Positions 9,434-18,410 of a stretch of 64,000 bases of DNA are shown in pieces. Positions within the stretch are counted from its first letter, which is position 1, and each line of letters opens with the position of its first letter. This DNA comes from Anaeromyxobacter diazotrophicus (lineage in GTDB: Bacteria; Myxococcota; Myxococcia; Myxococcales; Anaeromyxobacteraceae), in the NCBI RefSeq assembly GCF_013340205.1, contig NZ_BJTG01000008.1, forward strand, positions 186,001 to 250,000, in the 5' to 3' direction. The notes beneath the pieces were generated by a model. That model worked only from the letters and a program-made list of their open reading frames with translations. It ran no database searches and was not told where the DNA came from. The translations under genes and the position numbers were made by a program.

Positions 9434-10227
9434 TAGAGGCTCCCGTGGAGGCGGCCGGCCAGCAGCGCGGCGCCGGTGCCGCCGGCGAGGGCGGCGTAGG
9501 TGGCAGGGAAGAGGCGCGCCCCGCGGGCGAGCAGGAGGTAACCGGCCGCGGCGGCGGCGGCGGTGGCGGCCGGGGCGAGCAGCGGCGCCACGGCGCGGGT
9601 GGCGGGCAGGGCGGCGTAGGTGGCGGCGGCGGCGCCGCAGAGCGCGGCGCCGGCGAGGCGGAGGCGGTCGGCGACGACGGGCAAGCTCAGGCGGGCGATG
9701 GCGCCGACGACGGCGTCGCCCTCGCGGTAGCCCGCCCGGAACAGGCCGATGCGCAGGGTGAGGTGGATCGCGTTGTAGAGCGTAAGCGCGGCCACCACCC
9801 CCGGCCAGCCGAAGACGAGCGCCGCCACGGCCGCCAGCGCGCCGAAGGAGGGGCGGAGCGCCGTCCAGAAGAAGCCGTCGCCCACCGCGGCGAGCGGCCC
9901 CTGCAGCGTCGCCTTGTAGGTCACCGGCGCCTGCGGCGGCTCGGCACCGGCGGCGACCCGTTCCTCGTGGTGAATGGCGCCCCCGAGGATGGCCGCGGCG
10001 GCGTACGGGTGGCAGTTGAAGAACCCCAGGTGGCGTGCCAGCGCCGCCCGACGCGCCGCCGGCTCGGGGTAGAGCGCCCGCAAGGCCGGCGCGATGGCGT
10101 AGGCGAAGCCCAGGTTCTGCATGCCGCGGCGGTTCCAGGCCGCCTGCAGGAAGAGCCCGCGGCCGAAGCAGCGAGCGAGGACCAGCGCCGGCACGCGCCG
10201 GGCGAGCGCGGCGGCGGGGGCGCTCAC
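9433..10227 (-). CDS. PTS mannose-family IID component
   Basis: A 264-residue membrane component of a mannose-type permease. It has the conserved IID stretch LQAAWNRRGMQNLGFAYAIAPAL, the HPYAAAAILGG segment and TLQGPLAAVGDGFFWTALRP. The C-terminal third is hydrophobic. The start is GTG at 10227, overlapping the IIC stop as GTGA. IID forms the membrane channel with IIC. Which sugar is moved is unknown. Confidence 0.86.
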   Translation of the reverse strand: MSAPAAALARRVPALVLARCFGRGLFLQAAWNRRGMQNLGFAYAIAPALRALYPEPAARRAALARHLGFFNCHPYAAAAILGGAIHHEERVAAGAEPPQAPVTYKATLQGPLAAVGDGFFWTALRPSFGALAAVAALVFGWPGVVAALTLYNAIHLTLRIGLFRAGYREGDAVVGAIARLSLPVVADRLRLAGAALCGAAAATYAALPATRAVAPLLAPAATAAAAAAGYLLLARGARLFPATYAALAGGTGAALLAGRLHGSL

Positions 10228-10967
10228 CACGTCCTCCGCAGCGCCCACACCGCCAGGAGCGCGGCGGCGCCGGCGCCGAGCGCGCCGAGGTAGTAGGTGC
10301 GCGCCCGGGCGGCCCGCAGCGCCTTCGCGCCCGAGGCGCAGGCGAACCCGCCGAAGGCGGCCCAGCCCACCGCCAGCGCCGCCGCTCCGGCCGCCCCGGC
10401 GCGCTCGAGGAGCGGCGGGATGAGGAGCGCCGCCAGCCCCGCGCCGAGCGGCGCGAGCACGAAGGCGATGCCGAACGGCAGCGCCAGGCCGTAGAGGTTC
10501 ACCCGCGCCGCCGCGTCGGCGTCGCCCGCGGCGAGGTCGGCCTCGGCGCGGGCGTACAGCCGCTCGTTCACCCGCTCGACGAGGCGGTCGGCGCGGCGGC
10601 CGAGGAGCGCCAGCGGGGCGCACAGGGCGAGCGCCAGCGCGGCCGCCGCCGGCAGAGCGGCCGGACCCCCGATCCCCGCGGCGCCGAGCCCGTGCAGCGC
10701 GAGCGCGGTGCCCGCCGCCACCGCGCAGGTCCCGAGCGCCTCGTGGACCGGCAGGGCCGCGCCCAGGTTCACGGCGCCCAGCCAGAGCAGCTCGAGGGGG
10801 GCGCCCACGAACAGGCCGGAGGCGGCGTCGCCCACCGCCAGGCCCGCCAGCGGACCGATGGCGATGGGGCGCGAGAGCATCGCCTGCAGGAAGCCCTTCC
10901 GCTCGACGGCGGCGAGACCGGCCACGAGGCCCAGGGCGAGGTAGGACACGGCCACGGGAATGTACAC
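10224..10967 (-). CDS. PTS mannose/sorbose-family IIC component
   Basis: A 247-residue polytopic membrane protein starting with GTG at 10967, which overlaps the IIB stop by one base. Recognisable IIC features are the early AAVERKGFLQAMLSRPI segment and GAPLELLWLGAVNLGAALP. It pairs with IID to form the transport channel. Ala/Leu/Gly content is very high even for a membrane protein in this genome. Confidence 0.82.
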   Translation of the reverse strand: MYIPVAVSYLALGLVAGLAAVERKGFLQAMLSRPIAIGPLAGLAVGDAASGLFVGAPLELLWLGAVNLGAALPVHEALGTCAVAAGTALALHGLGAAGIGGPAALPAAAALALALCAPLALLGRRADRLVERVNERLYARAEADLAAGDADAAARVNLYGLALPFGIAFVLAPLGAGLAALLIPPLLERAGAAGAAALAVGWAAFGGFACASGAKALRAARARTYYLGALGAGAAALLAVWALRRTW

Positions 10968-11470
10968 TAGCGCCCGCCCCTGGCGGCCGCGTACTTGTCC
11001 GCGAGGGCGGCCGCTCCGACCGGGGCGTCCGACGGCACCGCCCGCGCCTCGAGCTCGAAGCCGCGCCGCGCGAGCTCCTGCACCGTCCGCACCTCCTCCT
11101 CGGAGAGGTAGACGGACGGCGTCAGCGACAGGCGCCCCGGCGCGTAGTGGACGTTGCCCAGGTTGACGCGGGGCGCCAGCGCCGGGGTGAGCCCGGCCTC
11201 GACCGCGCGCGCCAGCGCCGACACCTCGCGCACCAGCACCAGCACGGCGTCCGGGCTCGCCCCGAGCGCGCCCCAGTCGATCTCGGCCAGGCGGCGGATG
11301 TCGACCGGCAGGTCGGGGGGCAGGCAGAGCGTCATGGCCGCCTGCGCCAGCGGGCTCGCCGCGGCCTCGTCGTCCGCGACGACCACCCGCCGGGCGCGCA
11401 GCCGCGGCGCCCACGTCTCGAGGATCTGGCCGTGGAGGAGGCGGTTGTCGACCCGGAGGAGGGTGATCAC
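10967..11470 (-). CDS. PTS mannose-family IIB component
   Basis: A 167-residue cytoplasmic phosphotransfer domain. The active site is His13 in RVDNRLLHGQI, an exact IIB(Man) signature. It receives phosphate from the IIA encoded just upstream and gives it to the incoming sugar. The start at 11470 follows a 121-base gap that contains one copy of a 45-nt dispersed repeat, so IIB and IIA are not tightly coupled although they are probably in one regulon. Confidence 0.9.
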   Translation of the reverse strand: MITLLRVDNRLLHGQILETWAPRLRARRVVVADDEAAASPLAQAAMTLCLPPDLPVDIRRLAEIDWGALGASPDAVLVLVREVSALARAVEAGLTPALAPRVNLGNVHYAPGRLSLTPSVYLSEEEVRTVQELARRGFELEARAVPSDAPVGAAALADKYAAARGGR

Positions 11471-11516
11471 CCCACGAGTCTAAGCGAGAGCGCGCCGGAA
11501 TTCGCGCAGGCTGCGG

Positions 11517-11561
11517 GCGGAGGGGCAGCCGGAGGAGGCTCGGCCGGAGCGAGCGGGGAGC
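11517..11561. repeat. 45-nt dispersed repeat, intergenic copy
   Basis: This copy lies between the IIA and IIB genes. It matches 39975-40019 without gaps at 41 of 45 positions. It begins GCGGAGGGGCAGCCGGA and ends near CCGGAGCGAGCGGGG. Both copies are followed by a GC-rich inverted-repeat region. The other copy is inside a protein-coding gene. Confidence 0.75.
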
Positions 11562-11591
11562 GCGAGGGGGCGGCGCCCTTCCCGCTTCCCC

Positions 11592-12008
11592 TCACCGCGC
11601 CGTCCGGGCGCGGACCCGCAGGACCTCGCTCGCGAGCGTGATGTTCTTCTGGCCGTAGCCGGTCAGCATCTGCGCGGTGTCGCGGAGCGAGGCGCCCTCG
11701 GCGCGGCAGGTGGAGAGCTTCACCAGCATCGGCAGGTTCACGCCGGTGAGCACCTCGATGTGGTCGTCGAGGAAGGTGAGCGCCAGGTTGGCGGGCGAGC
11801 CGCCGAACATGTCGGTGAGGACGAGCACGCCCTGGCCCTGGTCCACCGCCTTGATCGCCTCGGCCAGGTGCGCCCGCGCGTCGTCCATGCCGGCGGCGCC
11901 GTTCACCGAGACGGCGCGGCACTGCTCGAGCTTGCCGCACACGCCCTCGGCGGTGCGGATGAGCTCCTCCGCCAGGCCCCCGTGCGCCGCCACCACCAGA
12001 CCGACCAT
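11592..12008 (-). CDS. PTS mannose-family IIA component
   Basis: A 138-residue separate IIA domain. His9 in VVAAHGGLAEEL is the phosphorylation site and TDMFGGSPANLAL is the conserved active-site loop. It accepts phosphate from HPr-His and donates it to IIB. It follows rapZ by 9 bases and precedes a repeat-bearing gap. Standalone IIA(Man) proteins can also act as phosphorylation-dependent regulators, so a regulatory role beside transport is possible. Confidence 0.92.
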   Translation of the reverse strand: MVGLVVAAHGGLAEELIRTAEGVCGKLEQCRAVSVNGAAGMDDARAHLAEAIKAVDQGQGVLVLTDMFGGSPANLALTFLDDHIEVLTGVNLPMLVKLSTCRAEGASLRDTAQMLTGYGQKNITLASEVLRVRARTAR

Positions 12009-12017
12009 GGCGTCTAC

Positions 12018-12922
12018 CTACTCCTTCTCCAGGTCGCGATGCCAGAGGCGCACGTCGGTGCCGGCCTCCTGCAGCGCGCTGGCCATGGCGGCGGCGATGG
12101 CGACCGAGCGGTGCCGGCCGCCGGTGCAGCCGATGGCGATGGTGAGGTAGCTCTTCCCCTCGGCCCGGTAGCGCGGCAGGAGGAAGTTGCAGAGGTCGAG
12201 GGAGCGGTCGAGGAAGGCACGCGCGTCGGGCTGGCCGAGCACGTAGTCGCGCACCCGCTCGTCGGTGCCGGGGTAGGGCTTGAGCTCGGGGACGAAGTAC
12301 GGATTCGGCAGGAAGCGGACGTCGAGCACCACGTCGGCGTGGCTCGGCAGCCCGTAGCGGAAGCCGAAGGAGACCACCGTCACGCCCATCTTCTCGATGG
12401 CGCCCTCGACGAAGCGGCCGTGCACCAGCCGCTTCAGCTCGTGGACGTTGAGCGACGAGGAGTCGACCACCTCGTCGGCGACCGCCTTCAGCCCCTCGAG
12501 CGCCTTGCGCTCGGCGGCGATGCCCTCCGGCACCGAGCCGCTCCCGAGCGGGTGGCGGCGGCGCGTCTCGGAGTAGCGGCGGAGGAGCGCGTCGTCGGTC
12601 GCGTCGAGGAAGACCACGTCCACCCGGGTGCCGCGGCGGCGCACCTCCTCGATGACGCGCGGCGCCTCGGCCAGGAAGCGCCCCTCGCGCGCGTCGACCA
12701 CCAGCGCGATGCGGGTCACCTCGCCGGCGGTGTGCGCCGAGAGCTCGAGCAGCTTCTCCAGGAAGACGATGGGGAGGTTGTCGACGCAGTAGAAGCCGGC
12801 GTCCTCCAGCGCGCGCAGGGCGGTGGACTTCCCCGACCCGGACACGCCGGTGAGGATGACCACCCGCGGCTCGAGCGGCGGGCGCAGGTCGACGGGGTGG
12901 CGCTCGGGGCCCTGGCGCTGCG

Positions 12923-12926
<4 letters not shown>
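12018..12926 (-). CDS. rapZ: RNase adapter protein RapZ / nucleotide-binding YvcJ family
   Basis: A 302-residue protein with Walker [10 protein letters not shown] at residues 27-35, a conserved central [20 protein letters not shown] segment, and the C-terminal [12 protein letters not shown] signature. In enterobacteria RapZ senses GlcN6P and directs RNase E to GlmZ; in Bacillus YvcJ the role is less clear. The position between hprK and PTS genes is the classical arrangement outside enterobacteria and links it to PTS-dependent carbon control. The ATG overlaps the hprK stop by 4 bases. Confidence 0.92.
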
Positions 12927-13888
<962 letters not shown>

Positions 13889-13897
13889 GCGGGGCGC

Positions 13898-13926
13898 AGT
13901 CTAACCCGCGCTCGCCGCTCCGTCGA
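13898..13926 (-). promoter_or_regulatory. Possible promoter for hprK
   Basis: On the minus strand TCGACG (13921-13926), 17 bases, TAGACT (13898-13903). The -10 box ends only about 10 bases before the ATG, so the transcript would have almost no leader. Confidence 0.4.
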
Positions 13927-13952
13927 CCTCGGGGCGCGGGGTGCTTTCTCGT

Positions 13953-13982
13953 TTGACCGGGCGCGCAGCGCGTCACTAGATT
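13953..13982 (+). promoter_or_regulatory. Possible promoter for the DHH phosphoesterase gene
   Basis: TTGACC (13953-13958), 18 bases, TAGATT (13977-13982). The two 30-nt hairpin repeats at 13988-14051 would form the 5' leader. The first 14 bases, TTGACCGGGCGCGC, are repeated exactly at another candidate promoter at 24079. Confidence 0.45.
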
Positions 13983-13987
13983 GCCGC

Positions 13988-14051
13988 GCGCGGCGGGGAA
14001 CGAGTTCCCGCCCTACGTGAAGCGCGGCGGGGGACGAGCCCCCGCCCTACG
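13988..14051. repeat. Two tandem 30-nt hairpin repeats
   Basis: Copies at 13988-14017 and 14022-14051 differ at 3 of 30 positions. Each is a self-pairing unit ending in CCCGCCCTACG; the second forms GGCGGGGG/CCCCCGCC with a 5-base loop. The differences fall in the stem and loop edge, and the pairing is kept. The units look like a REP-type element and sit directly before the DHH gene. Confidence 0.75.
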
Positions 14052-14064
14052 ACACACTCCGGCC

Positions 14065-15033
14065 ATGCGCCTCAAGGTCCTCCACCACGGCAACTGCTTC
14101 GACGGCTGCGCCTCGGCGGCCGTCTTCAGCCGCTTCTTCGCCGAGCGCGAGGGCGCGCGCCTCGAGGCCACCTCCTTCTTCCCCCTGCAGCACGCGCAGA
14201 AGGACCCCTTCCCGCCGGGCGCGTTCGACGCCGACGTGAACGCCTGCGTCGACTTCCGCTTCTCGCCCTCCCCTGCCCTCCACTGGTGGTTCGACCACCA
14301 CCAGAGCGCGTTCAAGCCGGCGGGCGATCGGGCGGTCTTCGAGCGCGACGCCTCCGGGCAGAAGTTCTGGGATCCCACCGCCCCGTCCTGCGCCGGCTTC
14401 ATGGCCCGCACGCTCCAGGCGCGCTTCGGCTGGACCGCGCCCGACCTGGCGGACCTCCTCCGCTGGGCCGACCTCATCGACGCCGCCCGCTTCCCCAGCG
14501 CCGCCATGCCGGTGCGGCTCGAGGAGCCGGCGCTGCGGCTCATGGCCCTCCTGGAGGCGACGCAGGACCCTTCCCTCCAGACCCGGATCATCGAGGCGCT
14601 GCGCGTGCGCCCGCTGGCCGAGATCGCGGCCGAGCCCTGGGTCACCGCCCCGCTCGCCCCCATCCTCGAGCGCCACTTCCGCTCCATCGAGACGGTGCGC
14701 CGGCTGGCCCGGGTCGAGGGCGGGGTGGTCGAGGTCGACCTCTCCGAGACCGAGGTGCAGGGCGCGAACAAGTTCATCGCCTACGAGCTCTTCCCCGACG
14801 CGCGCTACACGGTGGTCGTCTCCCGCGACCCGAAGCGGGCCAAGGTCTCGGTCGGGTCCAACCCCTGGTCGAAGGTCACGCGGACGCACGACATCGCCCG
14901 GCTGTGCGAGCGCTACGGCGGCGGCGGGCACCCCGTGGTGGGGGCCGTCTCCCTCGACCCCGATCGCATCCTTGACGCGCGCCGCGTGGCGGGGGAGATC
15001 GCAGGGATGCTGAGGGACGGCGGCGCCGCATGA
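14065..15033 (+). CDS. DHH-family phosphoesterase
   Basis: A 322-residue protein with a DHH domain: N-terminal HHGNCFDGCASA (residues 7-18, metal-binding Asp13) and the family-defining DHH at 77-79. The C-terminal DHHA1-like region has GGGGHPVVGAVSL near residue 290. Relatives hydrolyse c-di-AMP, short oligonucleotides or other phosphodiesters with Mn. The substrate is not evident. I start at ATG 14065 because an upstream in-frame extension would run through the hairpin repeats. Its stop overlaps the next gene's start (ATGA), so it is coupled to a response regulator. Confidence 0.82.
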   Translation: MRLKVLHHGNCFDGCASAAVFSRFFAEREGARLEATSFFPLQHAQKDPFPPGAFDADVNACVDFRFSPSPALHWWFDHHQSAFKPAGDRAVFERDASGQKFWDPTAPSCAGFMARTLQARFGWTAPDLADLLRWADLIDAARFPSAAMPVRLEEPALRLMALLEATQDPSLQTRIIEALRVRPLAEIAAEPWVTAPLAPILERHFRSIETVRRLARVEGGVVEVDLSETEVQGANKFIAYELFPDARYTVVVSRDPKRAKVSVGSNPWSKVTRTHDIARLCERYGGGGHPVVGAVSLDPDRILDARRVAGEIAGMLRDGGAA

Positions 15034-15410
15034 CACCCGGCCAGTACATCCTGGTCGTCGACGACGACGACGACTTCCGCGAGGCCCTCTCCGAGGTCCT
15101 GAGCGAGGCCGGGTACCCGGTGCAGCAGGCCGAGAACGGCGAGGTCGCGCTCGCCCGCGTGAAGGACGAGCAGCCGGGCATCGTGCTGCTCGACCTCAAG
15201 ATGCCGGTCCTCGACGGCTGGGGCGTGATGGAGCGGATGCGCGGCGAGGCGAAGAGCGCCGCGGTGCCGATCCTCATCCTCTCGGCCTACGGCTTCGAGT
15301 GGGAGGCCGAGCTGCTGGGCGCCCAGGGGTACATCCCGAAGTCGGTGGGGATGGAGGAGATCCTGGACCGCGTCCGCAAGGCGGCGGGCCCGCCCCCGAT
15401 GCGGCACTAG
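15030..15410 (+). CDS. Single-domain response regulator (CheY-like receiver)
   Basis: A 126-residue receiver domain with acidic pocket VVDDDDD (residues 9-15), phosphoacceptor Asp55 in LLDLKMP and conserved Lys104 in YIPKSV. There is no output domain, so it must act through a partner or in a phosphorelay. Its start overlaps the DHH phosphoesterase stop by 4 bases, which suggests coordinated expression and possibly regulation of that enzyme. No kinase is adjacent. Confidence 0.88.
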   Translation: MTPGQYILVVDDDDDFREALSEVLSEAGYPVQQAENGEVALARVKDEQPGIVLLDLKMPVLDGWGVMERMRGEAKSAAVPILILSAYGFEWEAELLGAQGYIPKSVGMEEILDRVRKAAGPPPMRH

Positions 15411-15414
15411 CGGG

Positions 15415-16191
15415 CTAGTGCAGGCCGGCCGGCTGGCCGTCGGCCGCGGCGAGCGGCTGCTCCTCCGGCGGCTCGACGTCGATGATCCGGAAGCGCCGGT
15501 CGAACGCCTTCTTGAGGAGCGGCATCGCCACGTTGTAGACGGGGACGCCCTTGGGCGTCCGGCCCTCCAGCGTGCCGTGGTGCGCGTGGCCGTGGAACAC
15601 CGCTTGGGCGCCGAAGGCGTCCACCGGGGCGGCGAGCCGGCTCGTGCCGAGGAACGCCTTGATCTCCGCCCCCTCGCCCAGCGTCGTCGCCGCGATGGGC
15701 GCGTAGTGCATGATGACGATCCGGTGCGGGGTGTCGATCTGCCCCAGCGCCGCCTCGAGCTTGAGCGCCTCGTTCACCGCCTCCTGCACGAACGCCTTCA
15801 CGGCCGGCTCGCCGAACGCCTGCAGGGTCGCGCGGTCGAAGCCGCACCCGAAGCCCTTCACGCCGGCCACCCCGAGCCGCCTGTCGAGGATGGCGTACTC
15901 GCCGTCGAGGAGGTGGACCTTGGCCTCGCGCATGATGCGGCAGATCTCGCGCTGCTGGCCCGCCTCGTAGTCGTGGTTCCCGAGCACGGCGGCGCAGGGG
16001 ACCCGCAGCTCCGAGAGCGCCTCCGCCAGCGTCTTCGCCTCCTCCACCAGCCCGCGGTCGGTGAGGTCCCCGCACAGGACGAGGCCCTCCGCCTCGCCGT
16101 TCACGGCCAGGACGAGCTCGCGGAACCGCCCGTGCTGGTCCTCGCGGCAGTGCAGGTCACCGAGCGCGGCCAGGCGAAACGACCGCTCCAT
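15415..16191 (-). CDS. Metallophosphoesterase
   Basis: A 258-residue calcineurin-type phosphoesterase. Metal ligands are visible in order: GDLHC (residues 11-15), GDLTD (41-45), GNHDY (71-75), a later MHYAP and GHAHH. No signal peptide is seen, so it should be cytoplasmic. The substrate is unknown. Its 5' end overlaps the preceding nucleotidyltransferase-like gene by 35 bases, and its stop faces that of the response regulator gene 4 bases away. Confidence 0.84.
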   Translation of the reverse strand: MERSFRLAALGDLHCREDQHGRFRELVLAVNGEAEGLVLCGDLTDRGLVEEAKTLAEALSELRVPCAAVLGNHDYEAGQQREICRIMREAKVHLLDGEYAILDRRLGVAGVKGFGCGFDRATLQAFGEPAVKAFVQEAVNEALKLEAALGQIDTPHRIVIMHYAPIAATTLGEGAEIKAFLGTSRLAAPVDAFGAQAVFHGHAHHGTLEGRTPKGVPVYNVAMPLLKKAFDRRFRIIDVEPPEEQPLAAADGQPAGLH

Positions 16192-16993
16192 CCTCGCTCC
16201 CTTCGGGCGCGGCGCCCTCCGCCCGCTGCCGCGCGTGCAGCGCCCGCCCGTCCTCGTAGCCGAGGCGGTCGAGCGCGTGGCGGTACTGGACCCTGGAGAC
16301 GAGCGGCCCGCGGCAGACGCGCCGCGCCCAGTCGCCCTCCGCCACCCCCTCCCCGGCGCGCCGCAGGAGCTCGCGCATGACGCGCTCCGGCACCCGCGAG
16401 CGGTCGGAGGGGAAGACGAAGCGGAACATGAGGAGCTGCGCGAGGAGCACCTCCCAGTGCGGGCCGAAGCGCGCCAGGAGCCGCTCCCAGTCCATGCCGT
16501 CGCCGCAGGCGTGGACGAGGTGCGCCACGTCGTGGCCGTCGTAGCGCTCCCGCTCGCAGACGAACCCCTTCGACCAGATCATCTCCTCCGGCGGAGCGAG
16601 CAGCACCGGATGGCCCATGACCTCGCCCGGCCGCGCGTGCTCGAACCAGAGGTCGTCCACCACCGCCACGCCGTTGCCGGAGGAGAAGATGACGTCCACG
16701 AACCACTCGCCGCGGTAGCCCTTGCCGAGCCAGCCCGGGTCGAGCAGCTCGGTGCGGAACCCGGCCCGCTCCAGGGCGACGAAGGAGTCCTCCAGGTCGC
16801 GGCGGCGCAGGAAGACGTCGAGGTCCTTCGTGTCCCGGAAGATGCCGGTGTACTCGAAGAAGGCGTAGGCCCCCGCCACCAGGAACGGCACCTCGGCCTC
16901 GTTCAACGCCGCGATCGCGTCGGCGCGGGCGTCGAGCTCCCCCGCGCTCCGCCGCTCCGTGGCGATCTCCTCACCCGCGCGCGGACGCTTCAT
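16157..16993 (-). CDS. Nucleotidyltransferase-fold protein
   Basis: A 278-residue protein whose N-terminal half has the nucleotidyltransferase pattern PFLVAGAYAFFEYTG followed by RDTKDLDVFL (residues about 35-62), where the DLDVF acidic pair would bind metal. Similar sequences occur in AbiEii-like and aminoglycoside-nucleotidyltransferase-like families. The middle region has a conserved-looking EEMIWSKGFVCERERYDGHD segment. No partner antitoxin gene is adjacent; the downstream overlapping gene is a metallophosphoesterase. Function is not assigned. Confidence 0.72.
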   Translation of the reverse strand: MKRPRAGEEIATERRSAGELDARADAIAALNEAEVPFLVAGAYAFFEYTGIFRDTKDLDVFLRRRDLEDSFVALERAGFRTELLDPGWLGKGYRGEWFVDVIFSSGNGVAVVDDLWFEHARPGEVMGHPVLLAPPEEMIWSKGFVCERERYDGHDVAHLVHACGDGMDWERLLARFGPHWEVLLAQLLMFRFVFPSDRSRVPERVMRELLRRAGEGVAEGDWARRVCRGPLVSRVQYRHALDRLGYEDGRALHARQRAEGAAPEGSEDGAVVSPGRAR

Positions 16994-17083
16994 CCCGGAA
17001 ACCTGACCACGCCCGCTGCGGCGGGGAACCGCCGGGCCGCGCGGGCCGGGGCCGCGTCGGCGCGCGGGCGGGCAGGCGCCCGC

Positions 17084-18262
17084 TCAGTCGTCGTCGTCGG
17101 CGAGCGTGGCGGGCCGCACCGCGTGCGGCCCGAACCGCCGGTTCACCGCGTCCACCGCCGCGTTCACGGCGGCGCGGCGGGCGGCGTCGGCCGCCGGCCG
17201 CGGCTCGAACAGCCCGAGCTGCTCGGCGCGCTCCTCGAAGCCGCTCACCGACACGCCGACGAGGCGCACCGGGCGATCGAGCTCGACGCGCTCGAGCTGC
17301 TCGCGGGCGGCGGCGAACACCGCGGCCCCGTCGTCGGTCGAGGCGGCGAGCGTGCAGCGGCGGGTGACGAGGGTGAAGTCGGCGTACTTCACCTTGAGCG
17401 TGACGGTCCGCCCGCGCAGCCCCGCCTCGCGCAGGCGGCGGGCGGTCCGCTCGGCCTGCGCGAGCAGCCGCGGCAGGAGCGCCGCGCGGCCGGCGAGGTC
17501 CTGCTCGAAGGTCTCCTCCGAGCCGACGCTGCGCGAGGGCTCGTCCGGCACCACCTCGCGCGGGTCGTCGCCGCGCGCCAGCGCCAGGAGGTGGCGCGCC
17601 GGCCCGCTCCCCAGCGCGCCCGCCACCAGCGCCTCCGGCGCGGCGGCGAGCTGGCCGACGTGGTGCAGGCCCAGCTTCGCCAGCGCCTCGCCGGTGACCT
17701 GGCCCACGCCCCACAGCCGCGAGACCGGCAGCGGGGCGAGGAACGCGCGCGTGCCGCCGGCCGGGACCTCCACCAGCCCGTCCGGCTTGCCCAGGTCGCT
17801 CGCGATCTTGGCCGCCAGCTTCACCTCCGCCACGCCCGCCGAGACGGTGAGGCCCACCTCCGCCCGGACCCGCCGCCGCAGGGTCTCGGCGATGGCCCGG
17901 CCGCCGCCATGCAGCGCGGCGCTGGCGGTGACGTCGAGGAAGGCCTCGTCGAGCGAGAGGGGCTCCACGAGCGGCGTGTACTCACGGTAGATCGCGAAGA
18001 CGCGGCCCGACAGCTCCTCGTAGCGGGGGAAGCGCGGCGGGACGAACACGCCCTCCGGGCAGAGCCGCCGCGCGCGCGGCGTCGGCATGGCCGAGCGCAC
18101 CCCGAAGCGGCGCGCCTCGTAGCTGGCCGCGCACACCACCCCGCGCGCGGAGGGGCCGGCCACCACCACCGGGCGCCCGCGCAGGGACGGGTCGTCGAGC
18201 TGCTCCACCGACGCGTAGAAGGCGTCGAGGTCGAGGTGGAGGATGGCGCGCCGCCCGGCCAT
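17084..18262 (-). CDS. dinB: DNA polymerase IV (Y-family)
   Basis: A 392-residue translesion polymerase. The catalytic carboxylates are in LDLDAFYASVE (residues 10-20) and SLDEAF (103-108), and the thumb/little-finger order is normal. Near the C-terminus EQLGLFE contains a QLGLF beta-clamp-binding motif. I use the ATG at 18262 because an upstream non-ATG extension adds residues with no family similarity. It is divergent from a TetR regulator with a 16-bp palindrome between them. Confidence 0.93.
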   Translation of the reverse strand: MAGRRAILHLDLDAFYASVEQLDDPSLRGRPVVVAGPSARGVVCAASYEARRFGVRSAMPTPRARRLCPEGVFVPPRFPRYEELSGRVFAIYREYTPLVEPLSLDEAFLDVTASAALHGGGRAIAETLRRRVRAEVGLTVSAGVAEVKLAAKIASDLGKPDGLVEVPAGGTRAFLAPLPVSRLWGVGQVTGEALAKLGLHHVGQLAAAPEALVAGALGSGPARHLLALARGDDPREVVPDEPSRSVGSEETFEQDLAGRAALLPRLLAQAERTARRLREAGLRGRTVTLKVKYADFTLVTRRCTLAASTDDGAAVFAAAREQLERVELDRPVRLVGVSVSGFEERAEQLGLFEPRPAADAARRAAVNAAVDAVNRRFGPHAVRPATLADDDD

Positions 18263-18349
18263 GGCCCCGTTGTAGCACCGGGGTCCGGCGCGCTCCGGCT
18301 GCGCGCCCCGCGCTCGCCAGCTTCGTTGGGGGGGACCCGCGCGTTCCAG

Positions 18350-18365
18350 CTTGACGGCCGTCAAG
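18350..18365. promoter_or_regulatory. 16-bp perfect palindrome, candidate TetR operator
   Basis: CTTGACGGCCGTCAAG reads the same on both strands. It overlaps the -35 box of the TetR gene's likely promoter and lies about 90 bases before the dinB start. TetR regulators commonly repress themselves through such sites. Confidence 0.6.
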
Positions 18366-18377
18366 ACTCGTTACTAT
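18351..18377 (+). promoter_or_regulatory. Promoter for the TetR-family gene
   Basis: TTGACG (18351-18356), 15 bases, TACTAT (18372-18377). The AT-rich -10 stands out in this region. The -35 box is one half of the 16-bp palindrome, so binding there would block RNA polymerase. Confidence 0.5.
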
Positions 18378-18410
18378 GTGCCCTGCGTGGACGCTTTCGT
18401 CGCGGGAAAG

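Noticed and set aside
16157-16993. AbiEii-type toxin of a toxin-antitoxin pair
   Set aside because: No antitoxin gene is adjacent; the overlapping neighbour is a metallophosphoesterase.
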